Source of the DNA: Meloidogyne chitwoodi
Lineage: Eukaryota; Nematoda; Chromadorea; Rhabditida; Meloidogynidae
DNA length: 64,000 bases
NCBI GenBank assembly: GCA_015183035.1
Contig: JACZZP010000005.1
Location: 434,001-498,000, forward strand
Direction: 5' to 3'
Shown here: piece by piece, positions 22,879-34,503 of the stretch
How the letters are laid out: every line of letters begins with the position of its first letter
How positions within the stretch are numbered: position 1 is the first letter of the stretch
The notes under the pieces: model-generated
Database searches by the model: none
Seen by the model: the letters and a program-made list of their open reading frames with translations, nothing else
Told to the model about the DNA's origin: nothing
Made by a program: the position numbers and the translations under genes

Positions 22879-23621
22879 AAATTTGGTTCTGCGACTTTTG
22901 CGCCGGGGACTTTTGCGCCGCGACGTTTGCGCCGCGACTTTTGCGCCGGGGACTTTTGCGCCGAAGACTTTTGCGCCGCGACTTTTGCGCCGGACGACAT
23001 TTGCGCCTCGACTTTTGCGCCGCTATTAACTTTAAAAAAAAATAAAATATTTATGAAAAATTAAACGTTAACATTTATTATAAAAATAGTATCAGCTAAG
23101 TTTTCATAAGCTAACAGTCTATAAACTAATTACCCCAGTCATCGATACCTTTGGTAGTTAAACGATAGGATAATGCGTGTAAATGAGATATCCACATCTG
23201 ATCATTAACATTATCTGGTTCTTGCTGATCAAAAATTGTAACTAATTCTCTAATTGCTTCGTCATTTCGAGCATAAGCTCTTGAACGTGGAGCATCCACA
23301 ACTGGCCGTGTTGGATTTAATTCATGAGGATGTAGAAGTCCATATATCACAAAAAATATGCCCATTCTGCTTTTATATTCTCTAACAAACGAAAAACGTC
23401 TAGATCTGTTAATTTGTGACAATTAGAAAATAATTGAGTTTTTAAATTAAATTAGGTTTATTAGATGTTACAAATAAAAATGTTAAATATAAAATTTATT
23501 GTTAGTTTAATTTTTAATAAATATTTAATTTTTTTTTTAAAGTTAATAGCGGCGCAAAAGTCGCGGCGCAAAAGTCCCCGGCGCAAAAGTCGCGGCGCAA
23601 ACGTCGGTTTACCCCAAATTT
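22879..23621. mobile_element. Element with tandem GCGACTTTTGCGCC terminal repeats
   Basis: The left end starts 'aaatttggttctgcgac' and continues with about nine head-to-tail units of roughly 15 bp of the form gcgacttttgcgcc. The right end (23545-23621) has about four inverse units and closes 'ccccaaattt'. Matching 'gttaatagc' and 'gctattaac' lie at the inner edges. Terminal inverted repeats made of tandem units are typical of some Mutator-like or fold-back elements; superfamily not certain. It encloses a 98-codon frame. Confidence 0.6.
23126..23422 (-). CDS. Hypothetical protein inside the GCGCC element (98 residues)
   Basis: Open frame of ordinary composition with GC content above its surroundings. 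It starts MSQINRSRRFSF and has a middle segment HPHELNPTRPVVDAP, then an acidic region (FDQQEPDNVND) and QMWISHLHALSYRL. No signal peptide, membrane helix or recognised motif. It could be a gene fragment captured by the element or part of its own lost protein. No paralogue in the window. Confidence 0.35.
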   Translation of the reverse strand: MSQINRSRRFSFVREYKSRMGIFFVIYGLLHPHELNPTRPVVDAPRSRAYARNDEAIRELVTIFDQQEPDNVNDQMWISHLHALSYRLTTKGIDDWGN

Positions 23622-24014
23622 AATAGGTATATATTTGAATTTTATGCTCGTTTTAAATAAATTATATACAGGGAATAGGAAAGAAATAAATGAATTTAGA
23701 GTTTTAAAATACTTTTGTTTGTGAGGTACTTTTAAAATATAAAATTTCTTTTTTTATCTCATTTCTTTTAACATAAGTATACATCATAAATTTTCTTCAT
23801 TGATATCCTTTATACTAAAAATTAAAACAATTATTTTATTAAAGTTTTTATTTAAAAAATAAATTTAAATATATAGTTATAATGAAAAAAATTTTTTATA
23901 GAAAATTTTATATCCCGCAGTGCTTTTGGGATGGAAATGTTTAATTTTATTTATATACTGTGTCTTTATAAGAAGATTCAATTATACTCTTTATGTTTAC
24001 TTACCTCAAGTTCC
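23622..24014. other. 3' flank of copy E with decayed VESRY element
   Basis: At 23865-23983 the element is decayed ('tatatagttataatgaa' and 'tttataagaagattcaatta'). It lies beyond the stop codon of gene E and contributes nothing to the protein. Confidence 0.4.
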
Positions 24015-25470
24015 TCAATGTCCTCGTCTTCCTCTTCGTTCTTGACGATTTAAAATAACATTTACATTATGTTTAATTTCCTCAAATTTTGTTATAATTA
24101 TTTTTTGAAGTTGAATATTTAATTTTTTTTGATAAGGAAGCGTATTAGCATCATTGCCTTCGTCCTATAATAAAAAGTAAAATTCGTAATTTAATAATTT
24201 ATAAAATTGCTATGATTTTTAAAAATTAATCCTAGACACAAAAACCTTTTTATATGAACATATATTTTATTCTAAATTAATTTAAGACTCAAATTAATTT
24301 AAAATTTTAATTTAAAAAGTCCAATTTTACTTGGAATTCTTTTTGAATTTTTTAAATTCTTTTTGAATCATTAAATTTAATTTTCTTTTAGCTTTTAATG
24401 TTTTTATGATTTTTAACTTTTTTGTTTAATTTTTATTATTGATATTTTGGTCTCATGAGTATTGGGTATTTAGCTGTATTGAGTCTATGTCTCTAATGTT
24501 CCTATTTTTACGGATCGTGTCGATACGATTTTTCGTCCTAAACTTTGTGTTATCTATGTTGGGGTGTTATATGCGGTGTTTGGAAGATCATACCAAAATC
24601 GTACTCATACCTCATACCTCGGTTTGAGTATGATTATGATAAAATTGAAAATTCCAATCACTGCTTATATGATCGCAGCTTGTATTTTTTATTTTTTAGG
24701 AGTGAGTATAGACCAGGGATGGGCAAAATTGGAAAATAAAATACGAAATCCGACATCCGAATCAAAATGTAAAAAAATCAAAATATGAAATCCGAAATAA
24801 AAATGTCTCGAAAAGCTGAAATTTCCGAAATCCGAAACTTGCCCATCCCTGGTATAGATGTCTATTAAAGTTCGTACCAAAATATGTCTATTCCTATAAA
24901 GTTGAATCCTATGATTGATTTGTAACATTTTATCTCTTAAACTTTTAAATCCTTGAAGCAATTTATTATATTCTTCCACGATATTGCCTTCAACATGAAT
25001 CATTCCATTTATAATTTCTAAAATATAAATATTTTAAATAAATATTCAACCGTTGATTTTAGGGGCAGACCGTTAAAGAATTTTATTGAAATTTTTTAAT
25101 TAAAAAAAAAAATAAATTTTTCTGTTAAAAATATTTAAATTTAAAAAATAATTTTTTATAACTTACAAAGTTAAATAAAAATTTTATATAATTTTAATGT
25201 TTAAAAATAAAAAAATAAACGTTGATATTCATTAGTAATTCCTTCAGGAATGTTATTGTTATATGCTAACAAAATTCCATTTAGGGTTCCAATCATTTCT
25301 TGATTTCCCTCATAATTAGCAAGAATATTGCCAACGTTTGCGTTATCAGGTAGAAGAGAAGGAAGATACTAAATTATTTTAAATTTTATTTAAAAAATAA
25401 AACAAACTTGATCTACTCCATAGCACAATGTAAAATGAATAAAAGTTAAAAATAAATTTAATATTTTCAT
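24015..25470 (-). CDS. Family gene E: short secreted member without repeat domain
   Basis: Exons: 25408-25470, 25221-25368, 24878-25017, 24015-24164; 166 residues, the shortest member. The leader is MKILNLFLTFIHFTLCYG followed by VDQ. Exon 2 starts YLPSLLPDN, exon 3 starts QIINGMIH, and exon 4 has a weak version of the core (KKLNIQLQKIIIT), ending QERRGRRGH and stop. A strong GTAAGT donor follows 18 bases after the stop, so an ancestral downstream repeat exon seems to have been cut off by a new stop. A 138-bp hAT MITE sits in intron 3. Possibly degenerating. Confidence 0.6.
24714..24851. mobile_element. hAT-type MITE in intron 3 of gene E
   Basis: Ends CAGGGATGGGCAAAATTGG and TTGCCCATCCCTG. 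Flanking octamers gtatagac and gtatagat agree at 7 of 8 positions. The interior consists of 'gaaatccgaaat' units. Same family as 47115-47246 and 47790-48031. Confidence 0.75.
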
Positions 25471-25759
25471 TTTTCTTTGAATGTTGAGTCTTGTTGATTG
25501 AAATTTAGAATATATTTCTATAAAATTGGTTTATTAAAATTGTGAGGGTATTTTTAATTTTTATACTAATCCGAGATTCTACCTACTTAATATATGACTT
25601 TTTATATTATAATAGAATTTTTGAGGAGACCTAATAATTAAATAAACAGAACAAAAATAACTTTATTATAAAAAAAACTTTTTAACAAATTACTTTTTCT
25701 TAGGTCCTATGAATTTTTTAAAGAAATTAAAAATAAATATTTGAATTAATAATTCTGCC

Positions 25760-26075
25760 ATTTACCTATGCCTTTTTAAATGACTTTAGATACGCACGCT
25801 TCTGAAGGCTCTCAGTTAAATTTTCTTCTTTGCCCAGAACTTTAATTCTTTAAAATTCGATTAATCAATTTTATTTTTCTCTATTATATACCTTTAAATT
25901 TTTCTTAAATAACTCGAGTGTACGTTCCCGTTCGAAATTCTAAAATCATAAGACATTAAAAAACATTAGAGCGAGCATTGGTTTACTTGCGTTTATCTAT
26001 TTTATAGTCTGATTTTATTTATTTAATTTTTAAATTAATAATTCTGATAGGGGTCATATCGGCGCAGTTTAGAAA
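25760..26075 (-). promoter_or_regulatory. Upstream module of copy E
   Basis: Landmarks: 'gatacgcacgcttctgaagg' (25791), 'gtacgttcccgttcgaaat', 'gagcgagcattggtttac' and 'aataattctgataggggt' followed by 'catatcggcgcag' (26050). Confidence 0.45.
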
Positions 26076-26806
26076 ACTATCAAGTATTTAAATTTTCAAT
26101 TAAAATGACAATAGTTATTAAAGGTTGAAACTCTCTGGAAAAACTATTTATTGCTCGGGAGAATCAGGCTGATTTTGATTTCGTTGGATTCAGCTCAACG
26201 AGCTCTTTCGAATAATAATGATTGTTATGTTTTGGGAGGTGAGCGAACACCGAATTTTTATCTGATATTAATTTGCTTTTTTTAAAGAAAGATAAATTAA
26301 AAATAGTTTAAATTATAAGTAAGAAATTTTTAAAATTGCGGTGCAAACGGCCAGATTCATCTTTTCCAGTGATAGAAAATTTGAAATTATTAGATATTAA
26401 AATTATTTTATGACTTTTAAAATTTGATTTATTTAATTAATCAAATTTAATTTTGAATTTTAAAATAAAAGTTTCAAATTTTCTGATCATAAAGAAAAGT
26501 TACTATTTAGAGGTACACTGTATTTTCTAAAATAGTTACCCTGGGTAATTTTTTTTTCTCGCTTGAGGGGGTAATTAATCGAAAAAATACAAAGTATATG
26601 TATGTACATTTTTATGAATTTTATACTGCTCATTGTAGATAAATTACATTTGTGGAATAGAACAAAACAAAATGAAATTAATTTTAAAATACTTTATTGG
26701 AGAAGTAATTTTAAAATTTGTTATGGTTAAAATTTCTTGTTTTATCTCCTTCCTGTCGGCATGCCATTTTTCTTTTTTTCTTTCATTTCTTCAATGATAA
26801 CCTCCT
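26076..26806. other. 3' flank of copy F
   Basis: No gene. 26130-26250 is a fragment of the dispersed family ('ttcagctcaacgagctcttt'). 26455-26510 keeps one arm of the recurring inverted pair ('tttctgatcataaagaaaag'). Confidence 0.35.
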
Positions 26807-29800
26807 TTAAATAAAAAATAAAATGATTGTTTTATTAAAAAATAATTGAATTTCGTTATAAAGATCGGCGGATAAGTTTCTCTTTATCACTATGTCTTTA
26901 TAATGAAATTCACCTTTACTTTCTGTTTCTGTACCTTGTCCCGGAAATCCTTGTGCAGGAACTACATTTCCATAAACATGTCCAGGAACTACATTTCCAT
27001 AATCTTGTGCAGAAACTACATTTCCATAAACATGTTCAGGAACTACATTTCCATAAACATGTCCAGGAACTACATTTCCATAATCTTGTGCAGAAACTAC
27101 ATTTCCATAAACATGTTCAGGAACTACATTTCCATAAACATGTCCAGGAACTACATTTCCATAAGCATGTCCAGGAACTACATTTCCATAAACATGTCCA
27201 GGAACTACATTTCCATAAACATGTTCAGGAACTACATTTCCATAAACATGTTCAGGAACTACATTTCCATAAACATGTCCAGGAACTACATTTCCATAAA
27301 CATGTTCAGGAACTACATTTCCATAAACATGTCCAGGAACTACATTTCCATAAACATGTTCAGGAACTACATTTCCATAAACATGTCCAGGAACTACATT
27401 TCCATAAACATGTTCAGGAACTACATTTCCATAAACATGTCCAGGAACTACATTTCCATAAACATGTTCAGGAACTACATTTCCATAAACATGTTCAGGA
27501 ACTACATTTCCATAAACATGTCCAGGAACTACATTTCCATAAACATGTCCAGGAACTACATTTCCATAAACATGTTCAGGAACTACATTTCCATAAACAT
27601 GTTCAGGAACTACATTTCCATAAACATGTCCAGGAACTACATTTCCATAAGCATGTCCAGGAACTACATTTCCATAAACATGTCCAGGAACTACATTTCC
27701 ATAAACATGTTCAGGAACTACATTTCCATAAACATGTCCAGGAACTACATTTCCATAAACATGTTCAGGAACTACATTTCCATAAACATGTCCAGGAACT
27801 ACATTTCCATAAGCATGTCCAGGAACTACATTTCCATAAACATGTTCAGGAACTACATTTCCATAAACATGTCCAGGAACTACATTTCCATAAGCATGTC
27901 CAGGAACTACATTTCCATAAACATGTCCAGGAACTACATTTCCATAAACATGTTCAGGAACTACATTTCCATAAACATGTCCAGGAACTACATTTCCATA
28001 AACATGTTCAGGAACTACATTTCCATAAACATGTCCAGGAACTACATTTCCATAAACATGTCCAGGAACTACATTTCCATAAACATGTTCAGGAACTACA
28101 TTTCCATAAACATGTCCAGGAACTACATTTCCATAAACATGTTCAGGAACTACATTTCCATAAACATGTTCAGGAACTACATTTCCATAAACATGTCCAG
28201 GAACTACATTTCCATAAACATGTTCAGGAACTACATTTCCATAAACATGTTCAGGAACTACATTTCCATAAACATGTCCAGGAACTACATTTCCATAAAC
28301 ATGTTCAGGAACTACATTTCCATAAACATGTCCAGGAACTACATTTCCATAAACATGTTCAGGAACTACATTTCCATAAACATGTTCAGGAACTACATTT
28401 CCATAAACATGTCCAGGAACTACATTTCCATAAACATGTCCAGGAACTACATTTCCATAAACATGTTCAGGAACTACATTTCCATAAACATGTTCAGGAA
28501 CTACATTTCCATAAACATGTCCAGGAACTACATTTCCATAAGCATGTCCAGGAACTACATTTCCATAAACATGTCCAGGAACTACATTTCCATAAACATG
28601 TTCAGGAACTACATTTCCATAAACATGTCCAGGAACTACATTTCCATAAGCATGTCCAGGAACTACATTTCCATAAACATGTTCAGGAACTACATTTCCA
28701 TAAACATGTCCAGGAACTACATTTCCATAAACATGTCCAGGAACTACATTTCCATAAACATGTTCAGGAACTACATTTCCATAAACATGTTCAGGAACTA
28801 CATTTCCATAAACATGTCCAGGAACTACATTTCCATAAACATGTCCAGGAACTACATTTCCATAAACATGTCCAGGAACTACATTTCCATAAACATGTTC
28901 AGGAACTACATTTCCATAAACATGTTCAGGAACTACATTTCCATAAACATGTCCAGGAACTACATTTCCATAAGCATGTCCAGGAACTACATTTCCATAA
29001 ACATGTCCAGGAACTACATTTCCATAAACATGTTCAGGAACTACATTTCCATAAACATGTCCAGGAACTACATTTCCATAAGCATGTCCAGGAACTACAT
29101 TTCCATAAACATGTTCAGGAACTACATTTCCATAAACATGTCCAGGAACTACATTTCCATAAGCATGTCCAGGAACTACATTTCCATAAACATGTCCAGG
29201 AACTACATTTCCATAAACATGTCCAGGAACTACATTTCCATAAACATGTTCAGGAACTACATTTCCATAAACATGTCCAGGAACTACATTTCCATAAGCA
29301 TGTCCAGGAACTACATTTCCATAAGCATGTCCAGGAACTACATTTCCATAAACATGTCCAGGAACTACATTTCCATAAACATGTTCAGGAACTACATTTC
29401 CATAAACATGTTCAGGAACTACATTTCCATAAACATGTCCAGGAACTACATTTCCATAAGCATGTCCAGGAACTACATTTCCATAAACATGTCCAGGAAC
29501 TACATTTCCATAAACATGTTCAGGAACTACATTTCCATAAACATGTTCAGGAACTACATTTCCATAAACATGTCCAGGAACTACATTTCCATAAGCATGT
29601 CCAGGAACTACATTTCCATAAACATGTTCAGGAACTACATTTCCATAAACATGTTCAGGAACTACATTTCCATAAACATGTCCAGGAACTACATTTCCAT
29701 AAGCATGTCCAGGAACTACATTTCCATAAACATGTTCAGGAACTACATTTCCATAAACATGTTCAGGAACTACATTTCCATAAACATGTCCAGGAACTAC

Positions 29801-32800
29801 ATTTCCATAAGCATGTCCAGGAACTACATTTCCATAAACATGTTCAGGAACTACATTTCCATAAACATGTCCAGGAACTACATTTCCATAAAGCATGTCC
29901 AGGAACTACATTTCCATAATCATTGTGCAGGAACTACATTTCCATAAACATGTTCAGGAACTACATTTCCATAAACATGTCCAGGAACTACATTTCCATA
30001 ATCATGTGCAGGAACTACATTTCCATAAACATGTTCAGGAACTACATTTCCATAAACATGTCCAGGAACTACATTTCCATAAACATGTCCAGGAACTACA
30101 TTTCCATAAACATGTCCAGGAACTACATTTCCATAAACATGTTCAGGAACTACATTTCCATAAACATGTCCAGGAACTACATTTCCATAAGCATGTCCAG
30201 GAACTACATTTCCATAAACATGTTCAGGAACTACATTTCCATAAACATGTTCAGGAACTACATTTCCATAAACATGTCCAGGAACTACATTTCCATAAGC
30301 ATGTCCAGGAACTACATTTCCATAAACATGTTCAGGAACTACATTTCCATAAACATGTCCAGGAACTACATTTCCATAATCTTGTGCAGAAACTACATTT
30401 CCATAAACATGTTCAGGAACTACATTTCCATAAACATGTCCAGGAACTACATTTCCATAATCTTGTGCAGAAACTACATTTCCATAAACATGTTCAGGAA
30501 CTACATTTCCATAAACATGTCCAGGAACTACATTTCCATAAGCATGTCCAGGAACTACATTTCCATAAACATGTTCAGGAACTACATTTCCATAAACATG
30601 TTCAGGAACTACATTTCCATAAACATGTCCAGGAACTACATTTCCATAAACATGTCCAGGAACTACATTTCCATAAACATGTCCAGGAACTACATTTCCA
30701 TAAACATGTTCAGGAACTACATTTCCATAAACATGTTCAGGAACTACATTTCCATAAACATGTCCAGGAACTACATTTCCATAAACATGTTCAGGAACTA
30801 CATTTCCATAAACATGTCCAGGAACTACATTTCCATAAGCATGTCCAGGAACTACATTTCCATAAACATGTTCAGGAACTACATTTCCATAAACATGTTC
30901 AGGAACTACATTTCCATAAACATGTCCAGGAACTACATTTCCATAAGCATGTCCAGGAACTACATTTCCATAAACATGTTCAGGAACTACATTTCCATAA
31001 ACATGTCCAGGAACTACATTTCCATAAGCATGTCCAGGAACTACATTTCCATAAACATGTTCAGGAACTACATTTCCATAAACATGTCCAGGAACTACAT
31101 TTCCATAAACATGTCCAGGAACTACATTTCCATAAACATGTTCAGGAACTACATTTCCATAAACATGTTCAGGAACTACATTTCCATAAACATGTCCAGG
31201 AACTACATTTCCATAAACATGTCCAGGAACTACATTTCCATAAACATGTCCAGGAACTACATTTCCATAAACATGTTCAGGAACTACATTTCCATAAACA
31301 TGTTCAGGAACTACATTTCCATAAACATGTCCAGGAACTACATTTCCATAAGCATGTCCAGGAACTACATTTCCATAAACATGTCCAGGAACTACATTTC
31401 CATAAACATGTCCAGGAACTACATTTCCATAAACATGTTCAGGAACTACATTTCCATAAACATGTCCAGGAACTACATTTCCATAAGCATGTCCAGGAAC
31501 TACATTTCCATAAGCATGTCCAGGAACTACATTTCCATAAACATGTCCAGGAACTACATTTCCATAAACATGTTCAGGAACTACATTTCCATAAACATGT
31601 CCAGGAACTACATTTCCATAAGCATGTCCAGGAACTACATTTCCATAAACATGTCCAGGAACTACATTTCCATAAGCATGTCCAGGAACTACGTGTCCAT
31701 AACCTTGTCCGTAACCTCCATGTTGTCCGTAACCTCCTTGTCCATAAGCTACAGGTAAATTAACTCCTTGTCCATAACCTCCAGGTACATAACCAAATTG
31801 TCCCAAACGTGGAGGTCCATGACCAACATGTCCTCCTTATATAAAATTTAATTTAAAAATAATTATTTTATAAAAAAAGAGAATTTAAAATGATACTAGT
31901 TTAAGTTCGTTATAAAGACAATAAGTGGTGAACTATTAAATCCTGTGGGAGAAATCAGTGGATGTTTCTCCCTCACTATGTCTCTATAATAAGAATTCAA
32001 CTAGATATACCTTCTGTTTCATTACCTTGTCCCCAATCAGCATGTCCTTGACTTCCTTGTCCTACTTGACTTCGTTGTGCACGATTTATAACATTATTAA
32101 GAGTAGTTTTAATATTATTCATAGCTTCTATAATTATCATTTGCATGTTTATATTTTTATTTTTTATCATTTTATATTTATCCTGTCTTGTCGTATAATT
32201 GCCTAATTGTAAGGTCTGTAATAAATAAATAAAATTTGACTAAATTATTATTTTTAAAGGAATATCATCTTTGTTTGAATAAAAGAGGTCAACCCTATAA
32301 ATCAACTTAAAAAAATAATAAAAACATAATAAACTAACTACTCGTTTTAATTGGCACAAACAAAGATAGCATCAACAAAGACTGCTATCACCTTAAAACT
32401 TAACTAGAAGCCTCTTTAATAAATAAAATGAAAGCATTGAATTTATTTAATGGTCAATTGACGTATAAGTTGTTGATGTATAGGGTGTGGAATAAATAAA
32501 ACTTTATTAAATTGTTACCGTATCAAGTTTAGCGAATGATGTTTTGATACCTTTTAATTGTCCCTTTAATGTATTAAGTGCATTATAGAACTGATTATAT
32601 TGTTCTAAAATATTGTTTCCTTGAACAGGAGCTAAGCCTTGTATTATAACTAAAATAGTATTAAAAATAAAATATTTTTGAAAGTTTGGAAGCATAATTT
32701 TTCCTATTTTTTTTAAATTTCTCATCTACAAACAATTAAAAAAATTTTTTTCTAAAATTAAAATGTTACTTTTATCTAAAATATCTTCAGTCAAAAATGT

Positions 32801-33140
32801 TTTCATTTTTTGAACCACTTCTGTATTCAATTGTGGCATCGCAGGTACATAATTATCAAATAAAAAAGTGCACATCATATTGTCTAGTTCACCAGGATCT
32901 TGTAACTAAATTAATTAAATAATTTTGACAAACTTATTAAATTTTGAATAATTAGCTAATTTATTTTCAAAATTTTTAAAATAATTTTTAAAATTGATTT
33001 TTTATAATGGTGATATTCTGGAAAAAATTATATAATATTTTTTCAATGGTATTAATAAAAAATAAAATAAAACTTACTTCATCTTCTCCAAAGCACAATG
33101 CAAATTGAATAAAAATTAAAAATAAATTTAATATTTTCAT
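26807..33140 (-). CDS. Family gene F: secreted protein with giant YGNVVPGHV repeat
   Basis: Exons: 33078-33140 (leader ending ALCFGEDE), 32770-32905, 32519-32649, 32026-32215 and a giant last exon from 31835. Exon 4 ends at a GTAATG donor directly before a TETE-like motif; the acceptor at 31836 restores frame as GGHVGHGPPRLGQFGYVPG, followed by Gly/Tyr-rich sequence like copies A and C. Then come about 175 nonapeptides YGNVVP[G/E]H[V/A], with a few SAQD or AHD variants. After the array the minus strand reads GFPGQGTETES and a VESRY-derived tail to a stop at 26807. Two one-base insertions (about 29890 and 29925) break the frame, giving a stop at 29920 as the sequence stands. They are either assembly errors in the repeat or a real truncation. 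The intact protein would exceed 1,700 residues. Confidence 0.65.
26843..26914. mobile_element. VESRY element at the 3' end of gene F
   Basis: Short copy of about 72 bp with ends 'aattgaatttcgttataaa' and 'ctttataatgaaattcac'. It is translated as part of the last residues of the repeat exon (GEFHYKD). Confidence 0.58.
26950..31690 (-). repeat. 27-bp tandem array, about 175 units, coding
   Basis: Head-to-tail units of exactly 27 bp with almost no length change. Main variants at two positions give GHV, EHV and GHA units. Rarer units give SAQD (near 27005, 27090, 30385, 30465) and AHD (near 30005). Variants recur in blocks such as GHA-GHV-EHV-EHV, a higher-order order that points to duplication of multi-unit blocks. 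Because 27 is divisible by three and the unit lacks stops in several frames, long frames also appear on the plus strand; these are shadows. Confidence 0.92.
29881..29940 (-). other. Double one-base insertion interrupting the repeat frame
   Basis: Within two neighbouring units there is one extra A ('ataaagcatg' for 'ataagcatg') and one extra T ('cattgtgcagg' for 'catgtgcagg'). Every other unit in the array is 27 bp. The two changes do not cancel, so the protein frame is lost for one unit and then differs by two. This may be a contig join or read-error scar. Confidence 0.75.
31896..32003. mobile_element. VESRY element inside intron 4 of gene F
   Basis: Ends 'tagtttaagttcgttataa' and 'ctataataagaattcaact', with interior 'gggagaaatcagtggatg'. 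It sits between exon 4 and the giant exon. Gene F therefore has two VESRY elements, one spliced out and one translated. Confidence 0.6.
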
Positions 33141-33384
33141 TTTTATTTGAGTTAAGTTTTGACAAATAAATTCAGAATATATCTATAAAATTGGAATATA
33201 TTAAAATTGTGAGAGTATTATTAAGTTTTATATATAACAATTTTTGAGGAAACCCAATAAAATTCGAGAGAAAGAATATCTCATTTTTTTATAAACAAGC
33301 TACTATGCAAAAATAAATTTTTCTTAGGACCTATGAAATTTTTAACTAAAATAAAAGAAAAATTTAAATTATTATTTAATTTTG

Positions 33385-33690
33385 CAATTTAATGCCTTTT
33401 TAAAGACTTTGGATACGCACGCTTCTGAAGGCTCTCAGTTAAATTTTCTTTCTCTGCCAAGAACTTTAATTTTTTAAAATTTTGATTAATCAATTTTATT
33501 TTTCTCTAACTTCATTTAAATTTTCTTAACTAAACCGAGTACATATTTCCTCTCAAAATTTAAAATCATAAGGCATTGAAAAACATTAAAGGAGGGCATT
33601 GGCATGCTCGCGTTTTGTATTCTATATTTTTGATTTTATTTATTTAATTTTTTTAAATTAATAATTCTGACATAAGGTCATATCGGCGCA
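33385..33690 (-). promoter_or_regulatory. Upstream module of copy F
   Basis: Landmarks: 'ggatacgcacgcttctgaag' (33411), 'ctctgccaagaac', 'attggcatgctcgcgttt' and 'aataattctgacataaggtc' followed by 'atatcggcgcagtaa' (33680). Confidence 0.45.
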
Positions 33691-34503
33691 GTAATATAAT
33701 ATAAATTTATTAAAATTTGAAACTTTATAAAATAATATTAAAAGGATATTGGTCTGTGATAACACTAAATCTGAAATATAGTTTCTCTAGGATTTTTTAA
33801 CATTTTTTATTTTTTTTTAATGTATGGGCTACATGCGACAAAAATAAAAAATTTTTTTTAAATTGTAAGACGAAATATTCAACAAAATTTTTAAAATTGA
33901 AAAAGCACTCTGTTCACTTGGAAATAATTTCTAAATAATTTCAAAGATAATTAAGCAATTTTTAAAATTGAAACAGAAGTTAAAAAAGAATATTTTTGGC
34001 TGTAAATAATCTTAAATTTTTAAAATATTTAAAAAACTGCGCCGAAATGACCTAATCACTTTAATGTCCTTTCCTGATTTTATTCACATGTTATAGCTAA
34101 TGCCTTTTAATTTTTTTCTATTTACATGAAAATCTATAATCCACTCATTTGACATGTCAGAGTGGTAAATTAACGCAAAAAAATTAGAAAAATTAAAATA
34201 AAATAAATATTAAAAAATATAATTAAAAAAATCTTTAAAAAACAAATAATAAAACATTTTTTATTCAAGAAAATATACTTAAGTAATCTTATTAAAAAAT
34301 ATAAATATTGAATTTCAGATTTATCCCTCACTCTTTCTTCCCCTTTTCCTGCCCTTTCCTAAAGGTTTAGGAAAGTGCGGGAAAAGGGGGTGGAGCATCC
34401 TAGAGGTTTAGGATGCTCCACCCAATTGTTTTATTTGTTTTTTATGTTGCCGACATCCTAGAATACTCCGCCCCTTTTTTAAATAAATTATTTTTTATTT
34501 AAT
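33691..34503. other. Intergenic region with a double hairpin
   Basis: No gene. Distal block 'actgcgccgaaatgacc' at 34036. At 34341-34423 two adjacent hairpins stand out by base composition: 'cccttttcctgccctttcct' with its inverse around 'aaaggttt', then 'ggtggagcatcctaga' with 'ggatgctccacc'. They look like a compact palindromic element; a shared 'aggtttagga' loop links them. Confidence 0.5.

Noticed and set aside
22843..23064. 73-codon frame rich in FAPGTFAP-like repeats
   Set aside because: Direct translation of the tandem terminal units of a transposon; no start context or relative.
26903..29947. Long plus-strand frames through the 27-bp array (RNYISINMS and QELHFHKHV repeats)
   Set aside because: They exist only because a 27-bp unit without stops stays open in several frames. 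No leader, no continuity with family exons; the minus frame joins the family structure at both ends.
26950..31690. CRISPR-like regular repeats
   Set aside because: Units are directly joined without spacers, and the region is eukaryotic and coding.
29895..31763. Plus-strand frames over the second part of the array
   Set aside because: Same shadow effect of the repeat; ends lie in unrelated sequence.
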